From: Pseudomonadota bacterium
Lineage (GTDB): Bacteria > Pseudomonadota > Gammaproteobacteria > Thiotrichales > Thiotrichaceae
DNA length: 35,181 nucleotides
Direction: 5' to 3'
Assembly (NCBI GenBank): GCA_002747435.1
Contig: PDPH01000025.1
Location: 1-35,181 of the forward strand
The stretch's first letter is position 1. Each line of letters begins with the position of its first letter. A program made the translations under genes and the position numbers. Shown here in pieces: positions 33,353 through 35,181 of this stretch. The notes below the pieces were generated by a model. That model was not told where the DNA came from, did not search any database, and saw only the letters and a program-made list of their open reading frames with translations.

Positions 33353-34789
33353 GTTTGTTAAGCGATCTTTTTCAGTTTGCATTTCCCTTAAATCATTTAG
33401 ACGTTGACGAATAAGAACGGCTGTTGACGGTGCTGCGCTAGGGAGATTAGCTGCCCCCTGTAAGGTGGCTTGGGCATGTTCGTATTGTCCCAAACGAATG
33501 CTGCGCTCAGCATTAAACAGGCGTGCTTCTGCTGCAAAGCCTGCTTGTTGGGCAATGCGTTGCGCTATTTCCAAGAATTCTGTGCTAGTAGTTTCTTGGC
33601 TGGCAAAACGTAAAAGCAAAGGAATCGCTTGAGGTGCTTGCCGATTGCCTGCCAGTGCTTCAGCGAGTAATAGATTTAAGGCTTGGTGTTGCGGGTAGTG
33701 GCTTTGCAGGGCGCGCGAGCGTTGTAATGCTTCAGGATAGTGCCCCAGTTGTTTGAGTGCTGCGGCTGTCAATAAATTTTGTGGCAGGCTAAGACTGGGA
33801 TGAGGGAGTAGTTGCATAACACGGTCGTGTTGATCTGCCTGAAAAGCACGTAAGGCTGTTTTATACTGCGCTAATTGGGCTGGAGCTTGGCTATTCAAAC
33901 GATTGCTGCGCTCGCCAGTTAACTGTGCCAACTTTTCTCGTGCAAAGGCATAGCTACTATCTTCCTGCACAGGGGAGCGTCTTAGCTGATTGGCTAGGTT
34001 GCGCGTCTCGCTCAAGCGTTCAATGGTGAGTGGGTGGGAGCGTAGGTATTTGCTAATGTCGCCATAAGTATTATTTTGTTGCCTGTCTAGTTTTTCCAAA
34101 AAGCTGGCCATAGCAGCGGGGTCAAAGTGTGCTGCTGTTAGTGTGCGTAAGCCGATTCGGTCAGCTTCTGATTCGGCACGGTGACTGAAAACAATTTGAT
34201 TATGTGCCTGTAGTGCCATAGTGCCGGTAATAATGGCGCGTGCTACATCAGGCTTATCACTTTGTGAGGCGACTACTGCGCCAGCCAATATACCAAGTCC
34301 AGTAAGAAAAGGGTTGTTATGGTTTCCCTTGAGCATACGGGCAATATGATGTTGTGAAACATGGGCTATCTCATGGGCCATCACTGCTGCCAATTCACTT
34401 TCGGATTGTGTGCTGAGGATCAAGCCTGAGTTAATAATAATAACACCACCTAGCAAAGTATGCGCATTAATAGCGGGATTGTTTTCAATGGCAAAATAGA
34501 GCTGGCCGGTTGCGTGGGGGGAGCTTAAGGCCAGACGATTGCCAAGTGACTGTATCCAAGTGTTTAGTTCTGGGTCTTCAATTATTGGTCTAGAGCGGCG
34601 TATGCTGCGATAAAGCTGTTTGCCTAGTGCTGCTTCATTGATGGGACTAAATGTGCTGATATCAGGATTGCCCATTTCAGGAAGTTGGCTGGTGTCGGGT
34701 AAGTCTAGTTTTAATTGAGCGAAAGTTGGCATTGTGAGCAAGCTGGCTAAGAGTGAAGCCAGCAGTTTTCCAAGATATTTTAGGGACAT
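33329..34789 (-). CDS. bepA: Periplasmic M48 metalloprotease with TPR tail (BepA/YfgC type)
   Basis: This 486-residue protein has a signal peptide (MSLKYLGKLLASLLASLLTMPTFA without a lipobox, cleaved near 24). The M48 domain has H139-E140-IA-H143 and the third zinc ligand E206 in HRAESEADRIG. A TPR-like helical tail from about residue 290 to 475 (ALKQLGHYPEALQRSRALQSHYP and similar) matches BepA. BepA acts at the outer membrane, helping assemble LptD and degrading misfolded beta-barrel proteins. The length fits E. coli BepA (487). AAGGAG lies nine bases before the ATG at 34789. It overlaps the 3' end of the Kazal-like gene and diverges from a rhodanese-like gene. Confidence 0.92.
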   Translation of the reverse strand: MSLKYLGKLLASLLASLLTMPTFAQLKLDLPDTSQLPEMGNPDISTFSPINEAALGKQLYRSIRRSRPIIEDPELNTWIQSLGNRLALSSPHATGQLYFAIENNPAINAHTLLGGVIIINSGLILSTQSESELAAVMAHEIAHVSQHHIARMLKGNHNNPFLTGLGILAGAVVASQSDKPDVARAIITGTMALQAHNQIVFSHRAESEADRIGLRTLTAAHFDPAAMASFLEKLDRQQNNTYGDISKYLRSHPLTIERLSETRNLANQLRRSPVQEDSSYAFAREKLAQLTGERSNRLNSQAPAQLAQYKTALRAFQADQHDRVMQLLPHPSLSLPQNLLTAAALKQLGHYPEALQRSRALQSHYPQHQALNLLLAEALAGNRQAPQAIPLLLRFASQETTSTEFLEIAQRIAQQAGFAAEARLFNAERSIRLGQYEHAQATLQGAANLPSAAPSTAVLIRQRLNDLREMQTEKDRLTNSRTLPTR

Positions 34790-34895
34790 AATAGCGCTCC
34801 TTGCCGGTGACGGTGATTCATAGATTCAAGTGTGTAAGTGTATATAGACTGTAGCATGGCGGCTTCTGTTCCTTGCCGGAATAGTTGCATGCAGA

Positions 34896-34924
34896 TTGCA
34901 TAATCATTAGATTATTAGCATAAT
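34896..34924 (+). promoter_or_regulatory. Sigma70-type promoter before the rhodanese-like gene
   Basis: TTGCAT (34896-34901), a 17-base spacer and CATAAT (34919-34924) make a good sigma70 promoter, with a transcription start expected near 34931, 20 bases before the ATG at 34951. Confidence 0.5.
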
Positions 34925-34950
34925 TTAATGTTTTTAGAATTGCAGGTTTT

Positions 34951-35118
34951 ATGTACGGAATTAACGAGCTGGATGCACAAGGGCTCAAAGCGCTCATCGA
35001 CAAAAGTGAAAAAATTCGTCTAATAGATGTTCGTTCAGTGGGCGAGTTTCAGCAAGGCATTATCGCTGGGGGGGAGCTATTGCCTCATACGCGCCAACTT
35101 AAGCAGTTAACTATCTGA
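34951..35118 (+). pseudogene. Truncated rhodanese-like protein gene
   Basis: An ATG with AGG five to seven bases upstream opens a 55-codon frame that begins like a single-domain rhodanese: INELDAQGLKALID, then IRLIDVRSVGEFQQGIIAGG. In an intact domain of about 105 residues an active-site loop with the catalytic cysteine (CxxGxR) follows; here a TGA ends the frame after LLPHTRQLKQLTI. The bases to the window end do not restore the domain in any frame I could read, although the sequence stops 63 bases later. The promoter and ribosome-binding site look intact. It is most likely a deletion- or frameshift-damaged gene; a short functional protein is less likely. Confidence 0.55.
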
Positions 35119-35181
35119 GCAGCCTTGAAAAAAGGGGTTGTGGCAACCACATGAGCATCTTTTACCGACGAAAGTGAAAGC

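Noticed and set aside
35119..35181. GGTTG-TGG-CAACC hairpin near the right edge as a terminator
   Set aside because: The stem is only five pairs and no T-tract follows; the window ends too soon to judge.

Overview
The window looks like a chromosomal segment of a gammaproteobacterium of moderate G+C content (mid-40s percent, judged by eye). The gene set supports this: RF3, TypA/BipA, class II dihydroorotase PyrC, monomeric NADP isocitrate dehydrogenase, BepA-type M48 protease, CysQ, YajD and TolC. A sulfur-oxidising Thiothrix-like relative is possible from the NifX-like and rhodanese-like proteins, but this is a weak inference. No rRNA, tRNA, CRISPR array, phage or intact insertion sequence was found.

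Region 1 (1-4755) is a polyamine block. A truncated PotF-type putrescine-binding protein gene runs leftward off the window. Diverging from it are a glutamate-putrescine ligase (PuuA/SpuI type), a class III putrescine aminotransferase (SpuC type) and, behind a terminator-like hairpin, a PuuB-like FAD oxidase. The shared upstream region carries two copies of AATGTGATCAC. A deacetylase of the acetylpolyamine amidohydrolase type (9507-10541) fits the same theme.

Region 2 (4851-12147) holds a TerB-like protein, the MgtE Mg2+ channel, a membrane M48 peptidase with a long C-terminal extension, a small DUF2892-type membrane protein, the deacetylase, pyrC and yajD. It also holds a GCTTG pentamer hairpin and the remains of a GDSL hydrolase gene.

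Region 3 (12192-21229) is mostly on the minus strand: a DMT-transporter remnant, icd, a DMT transporter, an orphan OmpR-type response regulator, cysQ, prfC and a B12-binding radical SAM protein.

Region 4 (21230-28505) holds a secreted 3D-domain protein behind a hairpin-rich leader, an HI0933-type flavoprotein, a CPA1 Na+/H+ antiporter, a NifX-like protein, an ISL3-like transposase remnant, an AT-rich DMT permease with an odd N-terminal extension, and typA.

Region 5 (28539-35181) has an envelope-proteolysis flavour. A lone subtilase-propeptide-like lipoprotein sits directly upstream of a full S8 subtilase that has its own propeptide, a PKD-like domain and a C-terminal anchor. Then come TolC, a Pcm-like methyltransferase, a Kazal-like lipoprotein, BepA and a truncated rhodanese gene. 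The propeptide-like lipoprotein/subtilase pair, with a Kazal lipoprotein nearby, is the most unusual arrangement here. Whether the three act together is inference.
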